The notes beneath the pieces are model-generated. The model was not told the origin of the DNA. It saw only the letters and a program-made list of their open reading frames with translations, and made no database searches. Shown in pieces: positions 52,961 to 62,714 of a stretch of 64,000 nucleotides of DNA. A program made the position numbers and the translations under genes. Position 1 is the first letter of the stretch. Each line of letters opens with the position of its first letter. The DNA is from Prorocentrum cordatum (Eukaryota > Sar > Dinophyceae > Prorocentrales > Prorocentraceae), in assembly GCA_963575745.1 (NCBI GenBank), contig CAUYUJ010000891.1, positions 302,639-366,638 on the forward strand. The letters run 5' to 3'.

Positions 52961-53896
52961 GCCTTGACCAAGGCAATGGAAGCCAGCGTCCTGCTGGCAT
53001 TCTTCGGGGCCCGCAAGCACAGCTACGGGACCTGGCAGCCGCGCGCCGCCATGCTCGCCTCAGTCCTGTTTACCTGCCTCGGCAAGGTCAAGGGACAGCC
53101 TGCGCCTACGCCGACGGTGCCGGACTACAGCTTCTACATCTGCTTGATGACGTTCGCGTTAGTCCTCGGCATGACTATAGGTTTCGGCATCTTCGGGGCG
53201 CTCTGGACGATCATGAGGCAGGACAGCATGCTCGCCACCGAGGAGCACGTCGCCGAGGCGAAGGCATTTGGCGAGCACCCCGGCCGGGACGGCCGCATGC
53301 TTGGCCGGCGCCGTAACATGCCAGCTACAATCCCCGAGGATCGTGATTACGACCGCGACATCACCATGCACCCCTCGGATGGACACAGCAGCGCGCAGGC
53401 ATCGAGTTCATCAGCATCGGCGCCCGGCGCATCTCTCGGACACCACCCTTTGCAGCCGCCGATATCAGCACCATCGCCGCCACTGCTGCCGCCAGAACCA
53501 CCACCTGCCAGCGCACCACCTACCGCAACAGCAGCACGATGGAGGTCAGCGAGATCTCGGAGTTCGGTTTCAGCCCCTATCTCACCAAGTACAGACACCG
53601 TACCGAGTTCATCGAGTTCAGTTTCTGCGAGCGCGGTTTCGTGGAATGGTTCCTCGCCGACGGCATCGTCGAACGAGATGCTTAACTCTGTGACCGCCGC
53701 CCCCCGCCATTTTTTCACAATCGGTCATGATCCGCACGGCGTCTGCATTACCTGCAAGACCTGCAAGACGCATTCGTCAATGCTTCTCCGTTTCTACACG
53801 CACGGCAGTCCCGATGTCACGAACTCCCCCGAAGGCGCGATGAATGATCTCATGGGCCATTGGAGGAGGCTCACCGGCAGAGAGTGCTGGCGCTGA
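52961..53896 (+). pseudogene. C-terminal extension with one predicted membrane segment
   Basis: After the RNase H end the frame stays open for 310 residues. Residues from about nt 53120 to 53205 (YSFYICLMTFALVLGMTIGF...) form one strongly hydrophobic segment, followed by a Ser/Pro/Ala-rich tail and a Cys-rich patch (GVCITCKTCKTHSS). Long tails after RNase H are unusual for copia elements in general. Function unknown. Confidence 0.55.
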
Positions 53897-54007
53897 CCTG
53901 ACCTGATGGATAAGCCGACGAAGCCCAAGAAGGAACGATGAACTCCACATGGTGTCCGGACGGCAGGTTGGCCGGTCGAACCAGCAACTATTGTGTTGCT
54001 TGATTTC

Positions 54008-54130
54008 TACACCCGGCTACTTACACGTAAGTCCGCATTGCTGTTCTGTTTTCACACCCGGCTACTTACACGTAAGCCCGCATTGCTGCTCTGTTGTCAT
54101 ACCTGGCTATTTACACGTAGATAAATCCGC
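54008..54130 (+). repeat. 45-bp tandem repeat, three copies, in the copia 3' region
   Basis: ACCCGGCTACTTACACGTAA at 54011 and 54056, ACCTGGCTATTTACACGTAG at 54101; spacing exactly 45. Confidence 0.9.
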
Positions 54131-54328
54131 ATCCAGAGAAGTTTCGTTCAGTGTGCACAAAGTTTGTTTCGAAGATGTGATGACGATCGCACGCATTTCA
54201 GATCTTATCTCGATAAGATAGCTTTTGGGGGCTTCTGTCGTTTCGCGATCGAACCCTTGCTATTGCTAGCCTTGCTTGTTTTTGATTAGCGCCAGCGGCG
54301 TTGAGAGCCGAGAATATCCTGCCCGTGC

Positions 54329-54336
54329 AGGAGGAG
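54329..54336 (+). promoter_or_regulatory. Polypurine tract
   Basis: AGGAGGAG immediately before the 3' LTR, the usual site of plus-strand priming. Confidence 0.75.
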
Positions 54337-54529
54337 TGTGATTCCAGAAGGCTCGCTGCTCTTCTCCCCCGTTCTCCGCTCTCTCCCGCTGTTTACTCCC
54401 ATCGTTCTTCCCGTTGCCGTATTGGTTACAAAATATTTCAGGGCCCTTGGTCTTAGAGCTACGCAGTTTGATCGAGCAGCATTCTCATACGCCAAAGATT
54501 GCCGCGCCGCGCGCGCCATCCATATCACA
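54337..54529 (+). repeat. 3' LTR of the copia element
   Basis: TGTGATTCCAGAAGG...CCATATCACA; same termini as the 5' LTR, with base changes and a 2-base length difference. Confidence 0.93.
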
Positions 54530-55680
54530 CTGGGGTCTTCGATGGAGCTCCCTGTGGGGCCACGAAACGTGTGAGGGGCTTGCCGAAATTGGTGGCGGAG
54601 CCGCATTCGACTCACCCCATTTGGATCTTCGGTGAAGCCTCCGATGGGGCCACGCAACTGTGACGGGTGTACCAAAAAGGTTAACAGGGACACATTCGAG
54701 CTGCACCGGTGGGGCCTTCGGTTGGAGCTCCCTGTGTGGCCACGAGGCGTGTGAGGGTGTGCCGAAATCGGTGGCGGGGACGCCGGCGAACTGCGTATTG
54801 GAATCTTGGGTGGAGCGCCCGATGTGGTCACGAAGCGTGTGAAGGGTGTGCTGAGATGAATGGTGGGGGCGCGTGCAAACTGCACCACAGGGACCTTCGG
54901 CGGATCTCCCTATGTGGCTACGAAGCGTGTGTGGGTGCGACGACAGGAATGGCGGGGGCGCAGGCGAACTGCCCACGGATCTTGGGTGGAGCTCCTTCAG
55001 CGGCCACGGAACGTGTGAGGGTGTGCCGAAATCGATGGCGGGGACGCATGCTAACTGCCCCACTGGGATCTTCGGTGCAGGTCCGTACGGGGCCACGAAA
55101 CGCGTGAAAGGTGTGCCGAAATTGGTGGCGGGGGGGCCACGGAACGTATGAGGTTGTGCCAGAATGTGTGGCGGGGACACACGCGAACTGCGCCACTGGG
55201 ACCTGCGGTGGGTCTCCCGACAGGGCCACGAAACGTGTGATGGGTGTGCCGACACGGGTGGCGGGTACGAAAACGGGCGGTATCATTCGGGCCTTCGGTG
55301 GACCTCCTTATGGTGCCACGAAGTGTGCGAGGGGTGTGCTGACATGGGTGGCGGGAGCGCATGCGAACAGCACCATTGGGGCCTTATGTGGAGCTCCCCA
55401 TGGGGCCACGAAACATGTGATGGGTGTGCCGAAATTGGTGGCGGTGGCGCATGCGTACGGCACCAGTGGGGCTTAGAAGTCCTTCTAGGGCCACGAAGAG
55501 TGAGAGCTGTGCCGAAATAGGTGAGCGGAACACATGCGAACGGCTCCATATGGGGCCCCCTTATGGGGGCCACGAATCGTCTGAGGTGTGTGCCGACTTG
55601 GGTGGAGGGGACGCATGCGAACGAGCTCGGGTCTTGGGTGCCACTGGGGACTTGGGTGGAGCTCTCTAGGGGGGCGGCCG
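54530..55680 (+). repeat. 90-95 bp satellite, + array right of the copia element
   Basis: About twelve units with CTTCGGTGGAGCTCCCTGTG, GGGCCACGAAACGTGTGAGG, GTGTGCCGAAATTGGTGGCG; resumes in mid-unit after the LTR, as expected for an insertion into the array. Sequence 55690-56400 after it has no recognisable gene. Confidence 0.9.
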
Positions 55681-56470
55681 GCAGCACCGGAGACCCGCGC
55701 ACTGGAAACTGAAAGATGTGCGGCCAGTCCCAGCTGCCAGAGGCGAAGGGGGCGCGGTCTCAATGGAGAGGCATGTCGCCATCCACCGACCCAGCGACAA
55801 CACGGAGGGCAGTGGAACACTGGGACCGCGACGTCGTCAGCTTCTGGCTATCAGAGAAACTGGTAGGCAATAGCGCAAGAGTACCCAACGGCACTGGTTG
55901 CCGATGGTGGTCGCAGCTAGCCTGTGACAGTTTCATGTGGCACGGGTTGGAAGGACACTGTGAAATGCATGCGACGGCTCCTTTGCGAACTTCTTCGAGC
56001 CCGGTTGACAACGCGGTGTCAAGGCTTGGGGCCCCCGCGCTGACCCCGAGTGGTCCCGCTCCCGCGGATCTGCCCGCTTAGCTTCGCTTCGCTTCCTCCC
56101 TCCTCCCTTTCAAACATCAGCGCGTCGAACAGAACAGACGGAGACGGTGCGCCTCTTTGGCATCCAGAGGCTCTCCGCCTGGCCCCGGGACAGCCCAGCA
56201 ACTGTCCGGGACAAAAAAAGCATTGCCCTGGGGAGAGGATGGGGGACCCATATTGAACATGCAAGACGCCGGATGTCTAGGCCTTCCTCCTTCATCCAAT
56301 TTCCTTGCGAGTAACTGCTCCCTGTCGTGCCCCCAGACGTTTCGGTGATTAGGGCGGGCTGGCGTTACGCTACCCCTGAAACCATACCACGTTTTGGCCT
56401 GAAACTTGAAAGTTACAACCGCTTCAAGGATGCTTCAAGGATGCTGTGGGCTTATTTGTAAACGTTTACA

Positions 56471-56522
56471 CACATACATACATACATACATACATACAGA
56501 CAGACAGACAGACAGACCGACC

Positions 56523-56560
<38 letters not shown>

Positions 56561-56561
56561 C

Positions 56562-56594
<33 letters not shown>

Positions 56595-56595
56595 C

Positions 56596-56657
<62 letters not shown>

Positions 56658-56873
56658 GTACGTAGATACATAACTACATACATACATACATACATACATA
56701 CATACATACATACATACATACATACATACATACATACATACATACATACATACATGCATGCATGCATACATACATACATACATACATACATACATACATA
56801 CAAACAAACAACCAAACAAACATACATACACACATACATACATACATGCATACATACATACATACATACATAA
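56471..56873 (+). repeat. (ACAG)n then (ACAT)n tetranucleotide array
   Basis: A short ACAT run (56471-56498), ACAG from 56497 to 56655, then ACAT to 56873 with CATG and CAAA breaks. Poly-Tyr-Ile-His-Thr and Cys-Val-Met frames are artefacts. Confidence 0.97.
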
Positions 56874-56879
56874 ATGTTC

Positions 56880-57170
56880 TCAGTGGTTCTCGCCTCCGCG
56901 CCGCGTGCATTCGCGCATAGGGTGCCACGTGCTCACAACTATGGAGGGGAGGGCGTTGTCAAAGTGTGGCTCTCGCCTCAGCGCCGCGCACATTCCCTTC
57001 ACGAGCTGGCAGCAGCTCGAACGATGGAGGGCGGCTCCTCTCTCACAAGGTGGCTCTGGCCCCCGCGCCGCGCCGTGCTTCGTCCAAGTTCCGCAACGGC
57101 TTCAGGGACCGAGGGCGGGGTCGCTGTCGAAGTGGGTCCTCGCCTCAGCGCTGCGCCGCGCCTCCCCGAG
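56880..57170 (+). repeat. Diverged copy of the 83-bp unit family of 5650-5905
   Basis: TGGCTCTCGCCTCAGCGCCG and GCGCACATTC recur about three times at about 85-base spacing, with GC-richer spacers. Confidence 0.6.
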
Positions 57171-57179
57171 CTCCTGCTC

Positions 57180-57420
57180 GGTGTGGAGACGCCGCGGCCG
57201 GCAGGCTTCTGCCCGTACTCGGCCGGGCGGGCTGGCCGGGCCCTCGCCGGGCCCCAGGGCCGTCCACCAGAACAGCTCTATGGGTGCAGGGCCGGTCCCC
57301 AGGGCTCCAGGGGTCCATGGCTCCAGGGGTCCAGGCTGCGAGGCAAGTCCTGGCGTCGGAGGTCTGGGCCCAGGCTTCGACCAAGGGCGAAGGTTTTCGG
57401 GCGTTCCCGGGAGTTCTAAC
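57180..57420 (+). other. Exon-like GC island
   Basis: Open in two + frames (RPSPGPRAVHQNSSMGAGP in one) with GGGGTCCAGG repeats; no domain. Confidence 0.15.
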
Positions 57421-57442
57421 TCGGATGCAGCTCCTGGGAGGT

Positions 57443-57655
57443 CATTCGTTGCCTCCTAAATCTAATACCCGCAACATTCGTTGCCTCCTGATTCTGATAC
57501 CTCCGAATTCATTGGTTCGAGAACCTCACATTCGTTGCCTCCGAATTGTGATACCCGCAAGATTAGTTGCCTCCTGATTCTAATACCTCCTAACTCATTG
57601 GTTCGAACACCTCACATTCGCTGCCTCCTAGTTCTAATACCCGCAGCATCTGCGA
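57443..57655 (+). repeat. ATTCGTTGCCTCCTNATTCT tandem repeat
   Basis: Two units of about 103 bases (CATTCGTTGCCTCC, TAATACCCGCAA, GATACCTCC, ATTCATTGGTTCGA), each made of two half-units; five ATTCGTTGCCTCC-like cores. Confidence 0.85.
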
Positions 57656-57845
57656 TCATGCCGGGCGCTCCACAGCGGGCCTCGCCTTCGAGGGATCGGG
57701 GAGGTCGACGGTCCTTCGCCTGCGGAGGGCGGCGGGAGCACCCGGATTCCCGGCGGTGCGTTTTTTCTCGCTCGGCCCCTGGGGGCGCTGCCAGGCCCTC
57801 TGGCCACCAAGGAGTGGACCCTTGGACGAAGACATACGCATAGCT

Positions 57846-58002
57846 CATCTCTAATTATTCGAAAATTCCTTGATTTTTTGGGGGCCAGGATCCTTTCATT
57901 TCTGATTGTTTTATACTGGGCCTCTTCCCGGCCACTAGGGGGCCAGGAACAATTTGAAACGAGCACAACTGGAAATGAGCACGATTAGAAACGAACGACG
58001 TG
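57846..58002 (+). repeat. Dispersed repeat, copy of 21060-21230
   Basis: GATTTTTTGGGGGCCAGGAT, CTTTCATTTCTGATTGTTTT, GGCCACTAGGGGGCCAGGAA, GAAACGAACGACGTGTA. Confidence 0.8.
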
Positions 58003-58174
58003 TACCCCCAAAGGGTCGCCGCGCGTTAAACGCAGCACATCGCCGGATGTCTGGGTTCAGGCCGGCTCCGCCGACGGATCTGCCACAGCAGAGTCCTCGG
58101 CAGCGGGCCCATGATTTTTCGTATCGTCTGCGGGGGACCCGGAAATTTGTGTCCTCTCTTGTGCCCGGAATTGG

Positions 58175-58260
58175 CGTGGAGTCGACGCGGGTTCGACGAG
58201 AATTCGACGCGGATTCGACGAGTCCGACGTGGATTCGGCACAGATTCGTCGCGGATGGGC
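58175..58260 (+). repeat. GATTCGACG dodecamer-type repeat
   Basis: GTCGACGCGGGTTCGACGAG and GCGGATTCGACGAGTCCGAC; related to 7945-8060. Confidence 0.65.
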
Positions 58261-58289
58261 GGCGCGAGGGGAGGGACGAGACGACCCCC

Positions 58290-58515
58290 CGAAGATGCCA
58301 CATCACATGCTGCAGCCGCGCGGGCTCCAGCGCCGCCCGCCGCGCAGTCAGTTGGGCTGCGCACGGGGCGCGCATGCGATGCCCGGCGCGGGCTACCCCG
58401 CCGGGCAGGCCGGAGCGTGCTCGAGGCCCGGGCGCGCGGCCCGCACAGCGCCTCGGGGCCTCGCCGAGTGCGAGGAGGCCCCGGGCGCCCGCCCGCCGCC
58501 TGCGGAGCTCGGGGG
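58290..58515 (+). other. Exon-like GC island
   Basis: One frame reads MLQPRGLQRRPPRSQLGCAR and later GLAECEEAPGARPPPAELGG, with CTGCGGAGCTCGGGG at the end. Protein-like charge but no domain; other frames are open. Confidence 0.25.
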
Positions 58516-58734
58516 ACCTCAAGCGGTGTGGTGCACGCACGGCGATTCGGGATGTCGTGTGTCTCTCGTAGGCTTTCGGGCGTTTGCGTGGCTCCGTGGA
58601 GGTTTACTCGCGTCGGGGTGCATTCCAGCAGCTGCCCCTCGTCGAGGGCGCTCCCGGGCTGCCCGGATCGTCCCCGGCGGCCGCCCGAGAGCCGATAGGC
58701 AGGCGACCTGGAGACCACACGTCCGGAGGAGGGT

Positions 58735-59060
58735 CCGTGTGGTGAGTATCAGTGGGGATCCGGGGGCACCGCACTCTCTTGGGGCCCGGGGGCCGTTCCC
58801 CGAGGACGGCTCGGGCGATTGGGGCCTCCGAGGTTCCCCAGGACCGTGCGGTGACGGACCGCGCGGTGAGATCCGACGCCTCGAAGAAGTGAGACACCGT
58901 GAAAAATCGCGACCGGAGCTCTTCGAGCCCGATCGATCCGTGAGGGCCCCGGGGCGGGACATCCTGGGCGGAGGCGCCCAGCTCGAGCAGAAATGGAGTC
59001 GCCAGGAACTCCGCGGAGGTCACCAAGCGGTCCGTCACCACGCGGCTGTGGAGCCCCGCA
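58735..59060 (+). repeat. CCGTGCGGTGA palindrome-rich segment, copy of 27225-27430
   Basis: GGACCGTGCGGTGACGGACC, GCGGTGAGATCC, GGTCACCAAGCGGTCCGTCA; within it GAAAAATCGCGACCGGAGCT resembles the start of the CTCAGGATGAAAA family. Confidence 0.6.
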
Positions 59061-59084
59061 GGACCTCTCTCCGCTGCTGCTGGG

Positions 59085-59235
59085 CCTGAAGCAGAACTCG
59101 CGGCCGCGCGCGTGCCCGGCGCGCCTGGGGCTCGGGGCCTCCTCTTGCGCCCGGGCCGCGGCTCTCGAGGCCCAAGACTTTTTTGCACAAGAGGAGGAAG
59201 CGGGCGGCACCGCTGCCGATGCTCGTCCTACACCT
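59085..59235 (+). other. Exon-like GC island
   Basis: One frame reads AALEAQDFFAQEEEAGGTAA, a protein-like acidic stretch; no domain and no clear splice sites. Confidence 0.22.
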
Positions 59236-59261
59236 CGGTTATCGGGGGGCGATACATGGGG

Positions 59262-59308
59262 GGGGAGAGAGAGAGAGAGAAAGAAAGAGAGAGAGAGAGA
59301 GAGAAAGG
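59262..59308 (+). repeat. (GA)n microsatellite
   Basis: GAGAGAGAGA with two GAAA breaks. Confidence 0.95.
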
Positions 59309-59530
59309 TGCCTTTTCCTGGGCCCGACGCGGCCCCTTTAGGAAGGATTTTTTTCTCTGGCAGACCTCGCTGATGGGGAGGGGGACAGGTGCCTGTTTCG
59401 GGATCCGAGAGAGCCCCTTTGGAGGACCGGAAGGGCTTCTATCTGGCAGACCTCGCCGATGGGGAGGGGGAAAGGTGCCTTTTTCGGCCAGGGGGCCTCA
59501 AGGGCCTCTTTCTGGCAGACCTCCCTGCCC
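59309..59530 (+). repeat. 70-86 bp tandem repeat, three units
   Basis: CTGGCAGACCTC at 59357, 59443 and 59512, with GATGGGGAGGGGGA and AGGTGCCTTTTTC in each. Confidence 0.8.
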
Positions 59531-60355
59531 CTCCATTTGTCGCCCCGCCATATTGCGCGCCCCCCTAACACCCATCAGACATCTGCAGACGAAACATGCG
59601 CTTCCATGGGCTCCAGAGCTTGCTTCAGAAAATCAAGGACATCTGGGCTGGACCCTGGTCGTTCTCTTGGAGATCCTTTCCTCCGCAGACCGTCCGTGCA
59701 TATGGACCTGGACCATTTGTGTAGGAAAACGCTTGTGTTGAAGTCCGCGTTCTCGGTGTAGGGTTTCCGTAGCTCTAAGCAGGGGTGTAGAGGGCCCTCG
59801 TCGCGGCGGCGGGAGTCTCCTGGAATTCTTGGGTCAGGGCGCTGCCCAAGGGAGGTCCGGGGAGTACGGTCGGGAATGTTGGGTTACGTAGCGTGTCGGG
59901 TACTCATTATCCCCATCAGAACAGCGTCCTGGGCACTCCAGATCCCCATCCAGACCTCCACCGTCTCGGCACCTCAGTTGGGAACAGAACCCTCGAAGCC
60001 CGAAGGAAACGGCCCATATCCCCATCTGGGAGGGGAAATCGGCTAGTGAGCCCAGGCCACGCTGTTGGGGATAGGGGTCGGATGCACGATGCTCAAGATC
60101 ATTGGCAGCGGGACCCGTGAACTTTTAGAGCTCGACCGTCGGAGTGGCAGCGGAGCCCTGCTCGGTCTGTAGGCACGTAGGGGTATTTCCCGAACCAGCT
60201 TGTCTGCAAGGGTTCCAATGGAATTCTCTCCACGGCCCTGTGAGGGATGCCGAGCCCCCGAAGTCGGTGGCCCATCGTTGCCCTCCCATCGCGGCCTCCC
60301 ACCGTGTCAATGTGTGCGAAGTTGTTCGGGGACTTCTGCCGCAAGGGTGCCATTT
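59530..60355. other. Stretch without supported gene
   Basis: Mixed composition, both strands with short open frames, no domain or clear repeat. Confidence 0.4.
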
Positions 60356-60358
60356 GTT

Positions 60359-60380
60359 CTAGGGTGCTCCGGCACCCTAG
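60359..60380. repeat. Perfect 9-bp-stem hairpin
   Basis: CTAGGGTGC, loop TCCG, GCACCCTAG. Could be a chance or a terminator-like fold; no gene end is recognised beside it. 60385-60940 after it has no recognisable gene. Confidence 0.7.
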
Positions 60381-60944
60381 CGCTCCATCTTCTACACTTT
60401 GCGACCAGCACGTGGCGGGTTAAGTGGTTTCGAAGACAGTTCTTTGAGGCGTCGAAGTCGGTGTTCATAGGGTATCGCACGCGACAGAGCGGTCAAGCAG
60501 CGACCCGACAGATGTGGAAGGTGGATGGTGAGGGAAGGCCACGGCACGGCCACGACTCGAGGATTCGAGGAGCCCGCGCGGCCTTGGGAAAGTGTGTGCC
60601 CGTGCAGTTTTTTCTGCTGTGTTGGGCGGCCCACTATGCATGCAGTGAAAACCATGCCAAGAAACACCGTGCTTGCCTCCGGGGTGCTCTGGGTTTCTTG
60701 GGTTTCGATGGTTTTGTTATGCAAAACGTGACGTTCCCAGGACGTCCCCCAAAGTCCCCCAAGATCACTGGACGTCCTGGGGTATCAGGGTTAGGTTTCT
60801 TGTGGTCGAGCTCCTACTGTAGAACCGGTTGCACACGGCGGTGCAACGACCCAACACATGGGCACCTTCGGAAGCCTTGAGACGGCGGTCAATGCAAACG
60901 GGGGTCAGCTACGGCACTGGATCCTGCAGGATCTTGCGAAGACC

Positions 60945-61200
60945 CCCTCTGGCTGACCCGGGTCAGCGAGCCGTTCGTGGCCGCGAGGCGGCCGCACAGA
61001 TTGCCTGACCCGGGGTCTGCGAAGACCTGCGCTGCATTTTTTTGTTTCCTGCATTGCAGTTGTTGATTTCCTGCTGACCCGGGTCGAAGGATTGCAAAAA
61101 AAAACCGAAGGATTGAAGGGTTGAAGGTTTTTTTTGCAATCCAGGGTTTTTTTGCAATCCTTCGTTGCAATCCTTCGTTCGATTGACCCGGGTCAGAAGA
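60945..61200. repeat. TGACCCGGGTCA palindrome and poly-A/T inverted repeat
   Basis: CTGACCCGGGTCAG is a perfect palindrome near 60952; TGACCCGGGTCGAAGGATTG at 61075 pairs with CAATCCTTCGTTCGATTGAC and TGACCCGGGTCA near 61165-61197. GAAGGATTGCAAAAAAA and TTTTTTTGCAATCC make an inner stem. Confidence 0.8.
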
Positions 61201-61382
61201 TCCCCGACACCTGACGGACGCGAGCGCCATCCGAGAGCCCGGGAACGGGCATATCCAGAGGGTGCCCGCCCCGCCCCCGCGGTGGCGGCCCGACCCCGGG
61301 GAAGCCCGAGACCGGAGATCCCGAAGCCCCAGGGAGCCTCGGGTCTCAGGATTGGGTTTCTTCTGGAAGGCTTCTTGTGGTC

Positions 61383-61552
61383 GGGCGACGAAATCTATAC
61401 ATATCCACTGCTCCCTGACCATGCCCATCTTGAACCCAGGAGCTGTGTATGCGCCCTCCTGGCCAAGCCAGGAGGGCGTGGCGTATACACCGCTGCGGGG
61501 TTGAGGATGGGCCTGGCCAGGGAGCAGTGGATATGTATAGATTTCGTCGCCC
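61383..61552. mobile_element. Foldback element, arms over 35 bp nearly perfect
   Basis: GGGCGACGAAATCTATACAT (61383 onward) is the inverse of ATGTATAGATTTCGTCGCCC (to 61552); pairing continues through CCACTGCTCCCTG/CAGGGAGCAGTGG and again near the centre (CGCCCTCCTGGC/AGGAGGGCG). Almost the whole 170 bp can fold into one hairpin with a tiny loop. Confidence 0.85.
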
Positions 61553-61576
61553 TATGTGGTCGAGCTCCCGCTGCAG

Positions 61577-61680
61577 AGGCCGCGGCCCTCGAGAGCGGCA
61601 GCCCGAGCGACGACAGCGCCGTGCTGTACACGGACGCGGAGGACCTGCGGCTCCGGACGCCGGACCTCTCCCCGCGCCAG
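61577..61680 (+). CDS. Exon-like block of unassigned gene
   Basis: Follows CCCGCTGCAG (acceptor-like) and ends at CCAG|GCGCGC (GC donor-like). The frame reads EAAALESGSPSDDSAVLYT, then DAEDLRLRTPDLSPRQ, a Ser/Asp-rich, protein-like stretch with GC-rich third positions. It is the best exon candidate in the right half of the window. It could be a downstream exon of the split gene, 31 kb away, or of another gene. No domain is recognised. Confidence 0.35.
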
Positions 61681-61934
61681 GCGCGCGGGGGCCCACACAT
61701 TTGATAGCAGCTCGTGGGGACCCTGCGTATACCTTCGTAGCTGTCTGGTTAAGCGATGAGGTCAGGCCGTTTTTTCGTAAATTAGCGTGGATCGGCGTCG
61801 ATGTAGCGTCGACCAGCGTCTCTACTAGCTTCGACTCGCAGGAGCCAACGAGATGGTACGGGAGGCTCCCGTGAGGCTCCCGTGAGTTGCCGCAGAGCGC
61901 ACAACCGACCCAGAGATCCAACGCATTGAAAAAT

Positions 61935-62075
61935 ACATGGCGGGAGGTTTTTCACCGTTTTCGCCTTCCTGGGGCCCTTCCTCGGGGCCGTCGAAACACG
62001 GCTCAGGATGAAACACGGCTCAGGAGAGGATCGGTCGGGACTTGCGGGGACCCCGTATTAAAAGATCGAAACATC
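61935..62075 (+). repeat. Dispersed CTCAGGATGAAAA family copy
   Basis: ACATGGCGGGAGGTTTTTCA, GGCTCAGGATGAAACACGGC, GGACTTGCGGGGACCCCGTA. Confidence 0.7.
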
Positions 62076-62244
62076 AGATCTCTGGCGCCCTGAGATTCAG
62101 AATTTGCAATGTTTTCTTCGAGCCCGGTGTTTTCGCTTGGTTTTGCGCCCGGGAACACTCACAGATCGCTCTGGCGGCTTGAATAATGGTGCAGAAGAAT
62201 GCGATCCACGGTTTTGGTCACGATTTTTTCGTCGCGATAATGAA

Positions 62245-62430
62245 GTTTTTTCGTGACGTCGGATCTCAGGGGACTACATTTTTGTCACTGGTGTAGGCCT
62301 CCGGGAGCCCTTAAGGGGCCTCGGCATCGGGACCATGAAAACACGACTCAGGATGAAACTCCGGCCCTGCGGGGAAAGGGTCGTGACTTGCGGGGGCCCC
62401 GCATACAACGAATCAAGACATCGGATCTCT
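62245..62430 (+). repeat. Dispersed CTCAGGATGAAAA family copy
   Basis: GCATCGGGACCATGAAAACA, GACTCAGGATGAAACTCCGG, GACTTGCGGGGGCCCCGCAT, ATCGGATCTCTGGGGATCC. Confidence 0.75.
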
Positions 62431-62551
62431 GGGGATCCCCGCGCCAGGCGCCCGAAGGCGCACACTCGGCGACTACAAGGGGTGTGGTTCGTTACGCCGG
62501 GCTGCGGCTTGCGACCTGCGTCGTTCCCAGACCCGCTCGTGGCGGGAAGAA

Positions 62552-62708
62552 CCGACTAGACGTAAGAGTGGGGCCCAATGGGGTCCCCCGATCGCCGAAC
62601 GCGATGCGATAGGAGCGTCTCGCGCGCCTGTGTTTGGTCACCCCGCGGCCCCCAAAGAGCCGCGCACCAGAGGTCACTCTTACCCAGGGTCACTCTTGCG
62701 CGTAGCCG
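62552..62708 (+). mobile_element. MITE-like element A, copy 5
   Basis: CCGACTAGACGTAAGAGTG and CACTCTTGCGCGTAGCCG at the ends; GAAGAA before and AAAGAA after may be target duplications with one change. Interior lacks about 25 bases near the left end. Confidence 0.8.
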
Positions 62709-62714
62709 AAAGAA

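Larger units (their letters stand above)
45661..54529 (+). mobile_element. Ty1/copia LTR retrotransposon, inactivated
   Basis: An 8.9 kb element with two LTRs of 191 and 193 bp, primer site, polypurine tract and the copia order gag, protease, integrase, RT, RNase H. Stops and frameshifts separate the domains, so it is dead as it stands. The imperfect flanks GTGGG (45656-45660) and CTGGG (54530-54534) look like a 5-bp target duplication with one change. Left and right flanks are the same satellite unit, which the insertion cut in two. LTRs differ by more than a dozen bases, so the insertion is not recent. Confidence 0.92.
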
